A stretch of 64,000 bases of DNA, from positions 6,761,001-6,825,000 of the forward strand of contig NZ_CP045644.1 in the NCBI RefSeq assembly GCF_009498455.1. Direction: 5' to 3'. The position numbers and the translations under genes are program-made. The DNA comes from Variovorax paradoxus. Its GTDB lineage: Bacteria > Pseudomonadota > Gammaproteobacteria > Burkholderiales > Burkholderiaceae_C. Below the pieces are notes generated by a model, which had not been told where the DNA came from, did no database searches, and worked only from the letters and a program-made list of their open reading frames with translations. Shown piece by piece: positions 10,724-19,094 of the stretch (the stretch's first letter is position 1; each line of letters starts with the position of its first letter).

Positions 10724-12109
10724 ATGACCACACCCCTGTACGAACTCAGTGCCCTCCAGCTGCTCGAACACTACCGTGACCGCGCCTTGTCGCCGGTCGA
10801 GGTGACACAGGCCGTGCTCGCGCGCATCGAGCGCTGGGAGCCGCACATCCACGCCACCTACGGCCTGGACGCCGAGGCCGCACTCGCATCGGCCCGCGCC
10901 TCGGAGGCACGCTGGGCGCAGGGCAAGCCGCAGGGCGAGCTCGACGGCGTGCCGGTCACGCTGAAGGAGAACATCGCCACGCGCGGCACACCCACGCCGG
11001 TGGGCAGCGCGGCCACCGTGCTCGCGCCCGCCGCGGCCGACGCCCCCGCCGCCGCACGCCTGCGCGAAGCCGGCGCGGTGATCGTGACCAAGACGACGAT
11101 GCCCGACTTCGGCTTCCTCGGCGCGGCGCCGTCGAGCTTCCATGCGCTCACGCGCAACCCGTGGGACCTGGGCCGCAACACCGGCGGCTCGAGCTCGGGC
11201 GCCGGTGCTGCCGCCGCCGCGGGCTACGGCCCGCTGCACCTGGGCACCGACATCGGCGGCTCGGTGCGCATTCCGGCCAGCTTCTGCGGTGTGTTCGGCC
11301 TGAAGCCCAGCCACGGCCGCATCCCCGTCGACCCGCCCGCCGCCGCGCGCGTGATCGGCCCCATGACGCGCACCGTGGCCGATGCCGCGCTGCTGATGCA
11401 GGTGGTGACGCGCCCCGACGCGCGCGACTACATGAGCCTGCCGCCGAACGACTTCGCATGGCAGCAACTCGAGCGCAACGTGAAGGGCCTGCGCATCGGC
11501 CTGTGGACCGAAACCACGGGCGACTGGCCCATCGATGCGGAAGTGAAAGAGGCCGTGCTCGCCGCGGCCCGCCTGTTCGAGCAGGCCGGCGCCATCGTCG
11601 AGCCGCTGGCCGACTGGACCACGCTGGACATGCGCATGGGCATGGCTCACTTCTTCACGATGCGCTGCCGCGTCGACCTGGCCGCAATGCCGCCGGAACG
11701 CGCAAAGCTCGCGGCCGGCTACATCCATCAGGCGGCGGAGTTTGCGGCCTCGCTCACACCCGAAGACACCTTCCGTGCCTTCACGCGCATGCAGGCGCTG
11801 CGCGCAGCCACCGTGGCGGCCACGCAGCCCTTCGACTACGTGCTGTCGCCTGTGTCGCCGGTGCTGCCGTTCGCGGCGGACGCGATCAACAGCGGCTCGG
11901 AGAATCCGCTCAAGGATTCGCACTTCACGTCGGTGTTCAACCAGTCGGAACAACCGGCCGCGTCGATCAACTGCGGGCATTCCACGAGCGGCCTGCCGAT
12001 CGGCCTGCAGATCGCGGGGCGTCGCTTCGACGACCTGGGCGTGCTGCAGATGGCGCGCTTCTACGAATCGGTGCGTCCGGCGCAGGCGCGCTGGCCTGAA
12101 CCAGCCTGA
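10724..12109 (+). CDS. amidase (amidase-signature family)
   Basis: A 461-aa hydrolase expected to cleave amides to acid and ammonia or amine. The Ser-cisSer-Lys triad is readable. The lysine is in VTLKENIA (K81), the cis-serine lies in NTGGSSSGAG (about S158) and the nucleophile in DIGGSVRIPAS (about S180). The length is normal for the family. No signal peptide is seen, so it should act on imported substrate in the cytoplasm. It follows the dual ATPase by 67 bases in the same direction and probably belongs to the MarR-led operon. Specificity is unknown. Confidence 0.92.
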   Translation: MTTPLYELSALQLLEHYRDRALSPVEVTQAVLARIERWEPHIHATYGLDAEAALASARASEARWAQGKPQGELDGVPVTLKENIATRGTPTPVGSAATVLAPAAADAPAAARLREAGAVIVTKTTMPDFGFLGAAPSSFHALTRNPWDLGRNTGGSSSGAGAAAAAGYGPLHLGTDIGGSVRIPASFCGVFGLKPSHGRIPVDPPAAARVIGPMTRTVADAALLMQVVTRPDARDYMSLPPNDFAWQQLERNVKGLRIGLWTETTGDWPIDAEVKEAVLAAARLFEQAGAIVEPLADWTTLDMRMGMAHFFTMRCRVDLAAMPPERAKLAAGYIHQAAEFAASLTPEDTFRAFTRMQALRAATVAATQPFDYVLSPVSPVLPFAADAINSGSENPLKDSHFTSVFNQSEQPAASINCGHSTSGLPIGLQIAGRRFDDLGVLQMARFYESVRPAQARWPEPA

Positions 12110-12119
12110 ACCAAACGAA

Positions 12120-12338
12120 TCAGTCCGGCGCGTTCATCACGCGGTCGAACTCTTCGTCGGCCGGCACGTTGTCGGCATCGAGTTCGCTGGCATCGGTGAG
12201 GTCGATGCCGGTTTCGTCCGACAGGTCGTCGGACGCATCGGCTTCGAGTTCCTCGAAGTCGTCGGCAGGCGTGTTGTCCTCTTCGTCGTCTTCGGACGAC
12301 GAGGCGGAGCGCGCGGTGGCATCGGCTTGGGGCGTCAT
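12120..12338 (-). CDS. small acidic hypothetical protein
   Basis: A 72-aa protein dominated by Asp, Glu, Ser, Thr and Ala with almost no hydrophobic residues, so it should be largely disordered. It has no recognised domain. A GAGGA ribosome-binding site sits about eight bases before the ATG. The gene lies tail-to-tail with the amidase gene, ten bases apart. The coding bias supports a real gene; a role as an acidic chaperone, anti-sigma-like or DNA-mimic protein would be guesswork. Confidence 0.6.
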   Translation of the reverse strand: MTPQADATARSASSSEDDEEDNTPADDFEELEADASDDLSDETGIDLTDASELDADNVPADEEFDRVMNAPD

Positions 12339-12468
12339 GATCGAATTCCTCGGCAGATGAGTGAACGGCCCTCTATGGTGCGCCTGTTTTGCCCATTGCG
12401 GGGGATCGAAGGCCTGACGGCGGTGTCGGAAAGTTTCCCGTCACGCACCGCCCTGCCGGCAGGGCCGG

Positions 12469-13374
12469 TCAGTCCTTGTGGACGTGGCCGTGCTCGCCGT
12501 GTCCTTCGTCGTGGCCATGCTCATGGCCATGCTCGCCGTGCGCGAGCCGGCTCACGAGCGTGACCAGCAGGATGCCCGCTGCGAGCCACGCGATCTGCGC
12601 CGCGGTCTGGCGCGCCGGCAGGCGTTTCTGCAGCTGCGGAATCAGGTCGGCCAGCGCGACGTAGACGAAGCTGCTGCCCGCCAGCACCAGGAAGTACGGC
12701 AGCCAGCCATGCAGCTGGTCGACCAGCCACCAGCCCGCGATACCGCCGAGCATGGTCATCGTGCCCGCGAGCGACACCTTCACCAGCGCCGCGCGCGAAT
12801 TGGCCGAACTCTGGCGCAGCACGACGAGGTCGCCGATGTGGTGCGGCACTTCGTGTGCGAGCACGGCCAGCGCGGCCACGAGGCCCAGGCGGATGTCGGC
12901 GACGAAGGCCGAGGCGATCAGGATGCCGTCGCCGAAGCAATGCACGCTGTCGCCCGTGAGCACGGCCCAGCTGCCGCCGCCCGTGGGCGATGTGTGATGG
13001 TGGGCGTGGCCGTGTGAATGACCGTGATCGTGGCCATGGTGATCGTGCGCTTCGCCCTTCGCGGGTGCGACGTCGCCATGGTGGTGCTCATGCCCGTGGT
13101 GCCACAACTCGGCCTTGTCGAGCAGGAAGAAGAACACCAGCCCGAACAGCAGCACCGCGAACAGCAGCGCGGGCTCGATGCGGCTTTCGAAGGCCTCGGG
13201 CAGCAGGTGCATGAAGGCCGTGGCCAGCAGCGCGCCGGCCGCCAGGCTCAGCAGGTGCTGCGGGTTCACGCCGCCGCCGCCGCTGCGCACGCCCACGCGC
13301 AGCAGCAGGGCCGCGAGCCAGACGCTTCCGATGCCGGCGACCAGGGTCGCCACGAGAATTACTATCAAATTCAT
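12469..13374 (-). CDS. ZIP-family metal transporter with a His-rich loop
   Basis: A 301-aa inner-membrane protein likely to import zinc or related divalent metals. About eight hydrophobic segments are seen. The metal-site motif HEVPHHIGD lies around residues 175-183, matching the conserved helix V of ZIP proteins; helix IV carries HCFGDG. A cytoplasmic loop at about residues 110-150 and the C-terminal tail are both very rich in histidine (repeats such as HGHDHGHSHGHAHHH), probably for metal binding. No zinc-uptake regulator site was recognised upstream. Confidence 0.9.
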   Translation of the reverse strand: MNLIVILVATLVAGIGSVWLAALLLRVGVRSGGGGVNPQHLLSLAAGALLATAFMHLLPEAFESRIEPALLFAVLLFGLVFFFLLDKAELWHHGHEHHHGDVAPAKGEAHDHHGHDHGHSHGHAHHHTSPTGGGSWAVLTGDSVHCFGDGILIASAFVADIRLGLVAALAVLAHEVPHHIGDLVVLRQSSANSRAALVKVSLAGTMTMLGGIAGWWLVDQLHGWLPYFLVLAGSSFVYVALADLIPQLQKRLPARQTAAQIAWLAAGILLVTLVSRLAHGEHGHEHGHDEGHGEHGHVHKD

Positions 13375-13422
13375 AGCTGCTTGCGCAAAAGTGGCCGCCG
13401 TTACGGCCGTGTTCCGTTCATT

Positions 13423-13454
13423 AAAAGAGAAAGGCCGTCACTTCGGACGGCCTT
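13423..13454 (-). terminator. rho-independent terminator of the dienelactone hydrolase-like gene
   Basis: Read on the minus strand, a GGCCGTC/GACGGCC hairpin is followed by TTTCTCTTTT. It begins about 35 bases after the stop of the hydrolase gene and lies before the oppositely read end of this intergenic gap. Confidence 0.8.
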
Positions 13455-13487
13455 CGGCGGAGGGTGGCTACGGGGCGCCGTCTTCAG

Positions 13488-14387
13488 TCAGGCGACACCA
13501 TTGGCTTTGAACCAGGCCGTGGCACGCTGCCAGCCGTCGTCCGCGGCGCTCTTGAGGTAGCTGGGACGGTAGTCGGCGTGGAACGCGTGGCCTGCTTCGG
13601 GGTACACGACGAAGCTCGATGCCTTGGCCGCCGGGGTTCCAGTGGCCAGAGCAGCTTTCATCTTATCAACCGTGTCAAGGGGGATGCCCTGGTCTTTTCC
13701 GCCGTACAGGCCGAGCACCGGCGCCTGCAGGCTGGCGGCGATGTCGATGGGGTGTTTCGGCTGCAGTTCGCTGGCCTGCCCGACCAGCCGGCCGTACCAG
13801 GCCACGCCGGCCTTGACCTTGCCCGTGGCCGCATACAGCCACACGATGCGCCCGCCCCAGCAGAAGCCGGTGATGCCGGCCTTGCTGGTGTCGCCGCCGT
13901 TGGCCTTGGCCCAGGCCAGCGCGCCGTCGAGGTCGGCCATGACCTGCGCGTCGGGCACCTTGCTGACGATGTCGGCCTGCAGCTTCGGGATGTCGGTGTA
14001 GCCGCGCGGGTCGCCCTGGCGCGCGTACAGCTCGGGCGCGATGGCCAGGTAGCCGAGCTTGGCGAAGCGGCGGCAGGTGTCGGCGATGTACTCGTGCACG
14101 CCGAAGATTTCCTGGATCACCAGCACCACCGGCAGCCCGGTCTTGCCGGCGGGCGCGGCGGCGTAGGCCGGCACCTCGAAGCCGTTGACGGTGTACTTGA
14201 TGGGGCCGGCCTTCAGGCCGTCGGCCGGGGTCGAGATGGCCGTCTGCGCGGCCACCGGCAGCACGGCGGCGGCGTAGCCGACACCGATGGCGGCCTTGAG
14301 CGCAGTGCGGCGCGTGGCCCCCTGCTCGGTGCTGTCGCCGGGGCGCAGCGAATCGAATTCGGAACGGTTGTCGTCGAAGGAGGTCAT
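13488..14387 (-). CDS. dienelactone hydrolase-family protein, probably exported
   Basis: A 299-aa alpha/beta-hydrolase of the dienelactone hydrolase family. The nucleophile is cysteine in GFCWGG, the acid is likely Asp in GGKDQG and the base is His in EAGHAF, giving the family's Cys-Asp-His triad. A twin-arginine-like sequence (ATRRTALKAA) and hydrophobic run at about residues 25-55 suggest Tat export. The ATG at 14387 is chosen because GGAG lies ten bases upstream; a longer frame begins at 14441. The natural substrate is unknown, as many relatives do not act on dienelactone. Confidence 0.88.
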   Translation of the reverse strand: MTSFDDNRSEFDSLRPGDSTEQGATRRTALKAAIGVGYAAAVLPVAAQTAISTPADGLKAGPIKYTVNGFEVPAYAAAPAGKTGLPVVLVIQEIFGVHEYIADTCRRFAKLGYLAIAPELYARQGDPRGYTDIPKLQADIVSKVPDAQVMADLDGALAWAKANGGDTSKAGITGFCWGGRIVWLYAATGKVKAGVAWYGRLVGQASELQPKHPIDIAASLQAPVLGLYGGKDQGIPLDTVDKMKAALATGTPAAKASSFVVYPEAGHAFHADYRPSYLKSAADDGWQRATAWFKANGVA

Positions 14388-14489
14388 GCAAAGGCTCCGG
14401 TTGAATCGTCTGACAAGGGGGTGTGGCGTAGAAAAACGCACGCCGCAATGTAGGCGAAATCGGGCCGGGCCGTGTGACGGGGCGGTAAA

Positions 14490-15245
14490 TCAGCTGGGCA
14501 GTTGCTGTGTGCCGTAGGCCCGCCGTGCCAGCGCCTCGGCCAGCACCTGGGCCGGGTCGACGAGCCGCAGCCCCGCCACCGCGGCCGAGCCCTGCAGGCC
14601 CAGCGGCACCTCGGTGCAGCCCATGATGATCGTGACCGGGCCGTGCCGTTCGGCCAGCCGCAGCGCGACCTCGGAGAAGCAGCGCTCGGCCAGCGGCAGG
14701 TTGCCGGCTTTCACGCCGTCGAAGATGCCGCGCATGATCGTCTGGCGCTCGTCGGCCAGCGGCACGTGGCAGCCCAGGCCGGCCTCGGCCAGCGCCTCTT
14801 CATACAGGCGCACGCGGTAGGTGCCTTCGGTGGCCATCAACGCCACCTCGGTTGCGCCTTGCGACGCCAGTTGCCGTGCGGTCTCGCGTGCCATGTGCAA
14901 CAGCTCGACCTGCGGAAAACGCTCCTGCAGGCTCGCATGCCAGGCATGCGCCGTGTTGCAGGCGATGGCCACCGCGCGGCTGCCGAGCGCGGCCAGCCGG
15001 CCCAGTGCCTGCAGCATCGGTTCGAGCGGCTGGTGCGCGCCCTGCTCGCCCGAGGCCAGCGCGCCGGTGCGGTCGGGCACCGGCACCTGCGCCAGCCAGT
15101 GTTCGGGAAAGGACTGGTCGCGCACCGGCTCGCCGCGCGCACGCATCTGCTGCGCGCAGGCCTGCACGAAGAGCCGGACGAAGTCGGCGCCCGCCGCGGG
15201 GCCCATGCCCCCGAGGATGCCGACGACCTGTGTGGCTGCGACCAT
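14490..15245 (-). CDS. aspartate/glutamate racemase-family protein
   Basis: A 251-aa cofactor-independent racemase expected to interconvert L and D forms of an acidic amino acid. It begins with the family's GILGGMGPAAG motif. The two catalytic cysteines are in IACNTAHAW (about residue 96) and IIMGCTEVPL (about residue 208). The gene is followed 21 bases upstream by the glutamate-type binding-protein gene on the same strand, so import and racemisation may be coupled. Aspartate is the likeliest substrate from family resemblance, not certain. Confidence 0.87.
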   Translation of the reverse strand: MVAATQVVGILGGMGPAAGADFVRLFVQACAQQMRARGEPVRDQSFPEHWLAQVPVPDRTGALASGEQGAHQPLEPMLQALGRLAALGSRAVAIACNTAHAWHASLQERFPQVELLHMARETARQLASQGATEVALMATEGTYRVRLYEEALAEAGLGCHVPLADERQTIMRGIFDGVKAGNLPLAERCFSEVALRLAERHGPVTIIMGCTEVPLGLQGSAAVAGLRLVDPAQVLAEALARRAYGTQQLPS

Positions 15246-15266
15246 GTCTTTCCCTTCTTCCCTCGA

Positions 15267-16157
15267 TCAGGTCGCGGGCTTGTCGCTGAAGGCCTTGAGG
15301 TTCTCTTTGAGCTGGTCGCTCATCGGCAGGTTCAGCGGCACGTTCTTCGGCGGGATCGGCTGCATGAACCACTTGGTGTAGAGCTTCTCGAACTCGCCGC
15401 TCTTCATCATCGCGATGAAGGTGTCGTCCACCAGCTTCTTGAAGGCCGGGTCGTCCTTGGGCAGCATGCAGGCGTAGGGCTCGACCTGCAGCGACTCGCC
15501 CACCACTTCGTAGTCGGCCGGGTTCTTCGAATTGGCGATGAGGCCGAACAGCAGGATGTCGTCCATGGCGAAGGCCACGGCGCGGTCGTTCTCGACCAGC
15601 AGGAACGCGTCGGCGTGGTCCTTGCCGAGCACGATGTCCATGCCCAGGTTCTTCTCGGCGTTGTACTTGCGCATGACCAGCGCGTTGGTGGTGCCGGTGG
15701 TGCTGGCCACGGTCTTCTTCGCGAGGTCGGCGTAGTCCTTGACCTTCGAAGACTTCTTCGTCAGCAGGCGCGTGCCCGTGTAGAAGTGGTTGACCGCAAA
15801 GGCCACGTCCTTGCCGCGCGCGGTGTTGTTGGTGGTGGAGCCGCACTCCAGGTCGACGGTGCCGTTGGTGATCAGCGGGATGCGGTTCTGCGAGGTGACC
15901 GCCATCAGCGAGACCTGCAGGTTGGGCTTGTTCAACTTCTTCTTCACCGCCTCGACCACGGCGTTGGAGAGTTCCACCGAAAACCCGATCGGCTTGCTCG
16001 GGCCGTCCAGGTAGCTGAAGGGCACCGACGACTCGCGGTACGCGAGCGTGATCTTGCCGGACTCGGCGATCTTGGCGAGCGTGTCGGCAGCCTGTGCGGC
16101 CGGTGCAGTGAAGAGGACCGCGGCAGCCAGGGACGCCATCAAAACGGAGAGTTTCAT
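15267..16157 (-). CDS. amino-acid ABC transporter substrate-binding protein (family 3, GltI-like)
   Basis: A 296-aa periplasmic protein with a signal peptide ending near APAAQAA. It shows the family-3 features of glutamate/aspartate binding proteins: ITLAYRESSVPFSYLD, GFSVEL, and the arginine-rich ligand region DLECGSTTNNTARG. The start at 16157 is preferred because AAGG lies seven to ten bases upstream; an in-frame ATG 12 bases earlier has no such site. No permease or ATPase gene is adjacent, so it must share another transporter or be an orphan. It is co-directional with the racemase gene. Confidence 0.9.
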   Translation of the reverse strand: MKLSVLMASLAAAVLFTAPAAQAADTLAKIAESGKITLAYRESSVPFSYLDGPSKPIGFSVELSNAVVEAVKKKLNKPNLQVSLMAVTSQNRIPLITNGTVDLECGSTTNNTARGKDVAFAVNHFYTGTRLLTKKSSKVKDYADLAKKTVASTTGTTNALVMRKYNAEKNLGMDIVLGKDHADAFLLVENDRAVAFAMDDILLFGLIANSKNPADYEVVGESLQVEPYACMLPKDDPAFKKLVDDTFIAMMKSGEFEKLYTKWFMQPIPPKNVPLNLPMSDQLKENLKAFSDKPAT

Positions 16158-16359
16158 TCGAGCCTTCATTCGGTTGGATTGAACAGACAACCAGTGTAAG
16201 AAGGAGTGACACATCGGGACAATTCCAATTAACCCCGGGGTCATGCCCAAAGGTTATGGGCTGGGTTCTTTTGGCATTTCCGGGCGGCGCGGGGCGCCTC
16301 TACAGTCGCACGCTGTCTCTTCTGTTCCCTTTCTTCTTCACTTCCGGAAAGTTGCCCCC

Positions 16360-17586
16360 ATGCATGTGTGCGTGCTCGGCGCCGGCATCGTGGGCCTGGC
16401 GACCGCCTGGCAACTCGAGCGCCAGGGCCACCAGGTCACGGTGATCGACCGCGCGGCGCCCGGCGCGGGCGCCAGCGGCGGCAACGGCGCGCAGCTCAGC
16501 TACTCGTACGTGCAGCCGCTGGCCGATCCGTCGATCTGGACGCAGCTGCCCAAGCTGCTGTTCTCCCCCACCTCGCCGCTGAAGCTGCGCCCGCAGCTCG
16601 ACCCGCTGCAATGGCGCTGGGGCCTGGCCTTCCTGGCCGCGTGCAACGCCGCGACCTCGCGTGACACCACCGCGCAGCTGCTGGCACTGGCGGCCGCGAG
16701 CCGCACGGGCTTCGAGGCCATGCAGGCCGACATCGCGCCCGACTGCGATTTCTCCGCCACCGGCAAGCTGGTGCTCTATGCGAGCGCAGCGTCGCTCGAA
16801 GGGGCGAGCGCACAGGTCGCGCTGCAGCGCACGCTGGGCAGCGAACAACGCATCGTCACGCCCGACGAGTGCGTGGCCATCGAGCCCGCGCTCGCGGACT
16901 ACCGCGGCCAGATGGCGGGCGCGGTCCACACGCCGAGCGAATGCGCGGCCGACTGCCTCAAGGTGTGCGCCGAGCTGATGCGCGCACTGAGCGCGCGCGG
17001 CGTGCGCTTCATGCTCGGCGCCGACGTGCACGGCTTCGCACGAAGCGAAGGTCGCGTGGCGGCCGTGCAGACGAGCGAAGGCGACATCCAAGCCGATGCC
17101 TTCGTGATGGCGCTCGGTTCGGCCTCGCACAAGCTCGGTCGTGCGCTCGGCGCCTACCTGCCGGTGTACCCGCTCAAGGGCTACAGCATCACGGTCGATG
17201 TCGACCCCGCGCCCGGCGCGGCGCCGCGCGTGAACGTGACCGACAGCGCGCGCAAGGTCGTCTTCGCGCGCATCGGCTCGCGCCTGCGCGTGGCCGGCAT
17301 GGCCGAGCTCGTGGGGCACGACGCGAGCATTCCGGCCACGCGCATCGAGACGCTGGCCGACGCCACGCGCGCCGTGTTTCCGCGCGCGAGCCGGCTGGCC
17401 GAACTGCATCCCTGGACCGGCATGCGCCCCGCCACGCCGAAGGGCCTGCCGATCATCGGACGGCTGCCGCACGCGCCGTCGAACATGCTGTTCAATACCG
17501 GCCACGGCGCGCTGGGTTTCACGCTGGCCTTCGGTTCGGCGCAGCGGATCGCGCAGGCGCTGGACGCGGCCCCGTCGCGCGCCTGA
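16360..17586 (+). CDS. D-amino acid dehydrogenase (DadA-like FAD oxidoreductase)
   Basis: A 408-aa flavoprotein expected to oxidise D-amino acids to keto acids and ammonia, passing electrons to the respiratory chain. The dinucleotide-binding motif GAGIVGLATAWQLE is at residues 7-20. It is followed by a DadA-like segment ASGGNGAQLSYSYVQPLADP and ends with GHGALGFTLAFGS, the FAD-binding C-terminus. The length matches DadA (about 410-430). It is divergent from the binding-protein/racemase pair with a 202-base gap. Its last 68 bases overlap the end of the PepSY gene on the other strand. Confidence 0.9.
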   Translation: MHVCVLGAGIVGLATAWQLERQGHQVTVIDRAAPGAGASGGNGAQLSYSYVQPLADPSIWTQLPKLLFSPTSPLKLRPQLDPLQWRWGLAFLAACNAATSRDTTAQLLALAAASRTGFEAMQADIAPDCDFSATGKLVLYASAASLEGASAQVALQRTLGSEQRIVTPDECVAIEPALADYRGQMAGAVHTPSECAADCLKVCAELMRALSARGVRFMLGADVHGFARSEGRVAAVQTSEGDIQADAFVMALGSASHKLGRALGAYLPVYPLKGYSITVDVDPAPGAAPRVNVTDSARKVVFARIGSRLRVAGMAELVGHDASIPATRIETLADATRAVFPRASRLAELHPWTGMRPATPKGLPIIGRLPHAPSNMLFNTGHGALGFTLAFGSAQRIAQALDAAPSRA

Positions 17587-19093
17587 GCTTGCGGCCCAGC
17601 CGCCGCCATCCGATCACCACGCCGGTCGCGCTCAGCAGCGCACCGCCGACGCTCAGCGCGACCAGCAGCAGGTCCCACAGCGGACGGCGTTCGAGCAGCG
17701 GCAGCCAGTCCCAGCTGTGCAGCATGGCGAACAGCCAGCGGCTCCAACGACGCGTGCTGTCGCTGCGGCCGAGCACGGCGCCGGTCTGAGGATCGACGTG
17801 AACCCAGGTGGCGTGCGCGTCGGCGAACACCACGCGCCAGATGGGCAACGGCTTCTCGCTGCCGCCAGTCATGGTGTGCGCGTCGCGCGTGTAGTAGTGG
17901 CTGTCGTAAGCGGTGAGCACGTCGATGCGCGCGACCGGGTCGGGCAGCAGTTGCGCGGCGGCGGTGCGCAGCGCCTCGGGGTCGATCTGCTGCGGCTGCG
18001 CGCTGGCCGCGTCGCGCACCAGCGGCCGGCCGCTGGCGGTGCTGGCCAGCACCAGCGTCTGCCCTGCCGCGCGGACCCAACGCAGTTCGCGGATGTCGCC
18101 ACGCGTTGAAACCAGCAATGCAGCAGGCGCCGCATCGCCTGCGTCTGCAACAAGCGGCCCGCCCTGCATCGCCGCCATCCGCAACGCTGGCGCGCCGCTG
18201 TCGAACACGCGCCAGGGGTTCATCGACATCAGCCCGCTGAAGATCCACGTCAGCGTGACGAGCGCGAACAGCAGCCCGCTGATGTGATGCCAGCGCATCA
18301 TTGCGCCCTGGTACGGCGAGTGCGAGCCGCTCTTGTAGGTGCGCCGGAAGCGCCAGCGCATCACGCCCACCACCGTGCCCGTGAGCGTGACGGCGATGCC
18401 GACGATCGACAGCCAGTTGACGATGTCGGCCCAGTAGCGGTCCAGGCCCGTGCCGCGCAGCGGGTACAGCCAGTGGATCCATGCGCCGGCGTAATTCCAC
18501 AGCCGCTCGGCGCGCGGCGCGTCGCGCACCACCTCGCCGGTCTGGCCCGAGATGTACAGCCGCGTGGCCTGCGCATCGACCAGGTCGACCACATGCAAGG
18601 GGCGGTGCGCGTCGAGCCCGCGCGAATGGGTGAATGCGTCTTCGTCGATGGTGCCCCGGTACCTGAGCAGCACGCCCTCGCCCCCATAGGTCTGCGCGCT
18701 CACCAGCGCACGGGCACGGTCGACCTCGCGCAGCACCGCGCCGGTCTGCGCATCGACGACGACCACGCCGCGCCCCGGCGGCGACCGGCGCGCACCGGGC
18801 TCCGCAGCGCGCGCCGGCACCGCGAGGTACACAGGCTGCCCACCGCTGGCGACGGCGAGCCGCAGGTCCTGCAACGGCCCCGCAATGCCGGCCGCGTCGA
18901 GCGCCTGCCGCGGCCCCAGCAAGGGCGCCGCCGCATCCAGCGGCGGCAGGTGCTGCAAGCGCTCGGCCTCGGTGAGCTTGGGATAGCCCACGTACATCAT
19001 CACCAGGCCCGAGACGAACCACATCGCGAAGAAGGCGCAGACGACCACGCCCAGCCAGCGGTGGATCAGGAACAACCAGCGTTTGGCATGCAT
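17519..19093 (-). CDS. PepSY-domain transmembrane protein
   Basis: A 524-aa inner-membrane protein of the PepSY-associated TM family, often encoded beside TonB receptors and thought to help reduce or move iron or other metals. It has a first helix at residues 11-35, PepSY-like segments between helices, further helices around 215-240 and 265-290, and a final helix near 470. The ATG follows the TonB receptor stop by one base, so the two are translationally coupled. The 3' end overlaps the convergent dadA-like gene by 68 bases. Confidence 0.87.
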   Translation of the reverse strand: MHAKRWLFLIHRWLGVVVCAFFAMWFVSGLVMMYVGYPKLTEAERLQHLPPLDAAAPLLGPRQALDAAGIAGPLQDLRLAVASGGQPVYLAVPARAAEPGARRSPPGRGVVVVDAQTGAVLREVDRARALVSAQTYGGEGVLLRYRGTIDEDAFTHSRGLDAHRPLHVVDLVDAQATRLYISGQTGEVVRDAPRAERLWNYAGAWIHWLYPLRGTGLDRYWADIVNWLSIVGIAVTLTGTVVGVMRWRFRRTYKSGSHSPYQGAMMRWHHISGLLFALVTLTWIFSGLMSMNPWRVFDSGAPALRMAAMQGGPLVADAGDAAPAALLVSTRGDIRELRWVRAAGQTLVLASTASGRPLVRDAASAQPQQIDPEALRTAAAQLLPDPVARIDVLTAYDSHYYTRDAHTMTGGSEKPLPIWRVVFADAHATWVHVDPQTGAVLGRSDSTRRWSRWLFAMLHSWDWLPLLERRPLWDLLLVALSVGGALLSATGVVIGWRRLGRKLRRATGPRPAPARSAAPNRRPA

Positions 19094-19094
19094 G

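Noticed and set aside
12980..13110. His-codon-rich repeats in the ZIP gene as a tandem repeat or CRISPR-like array
   Set aside because: They are irregular coding repeats for a metal-binding loop, with no spacers of equal length.
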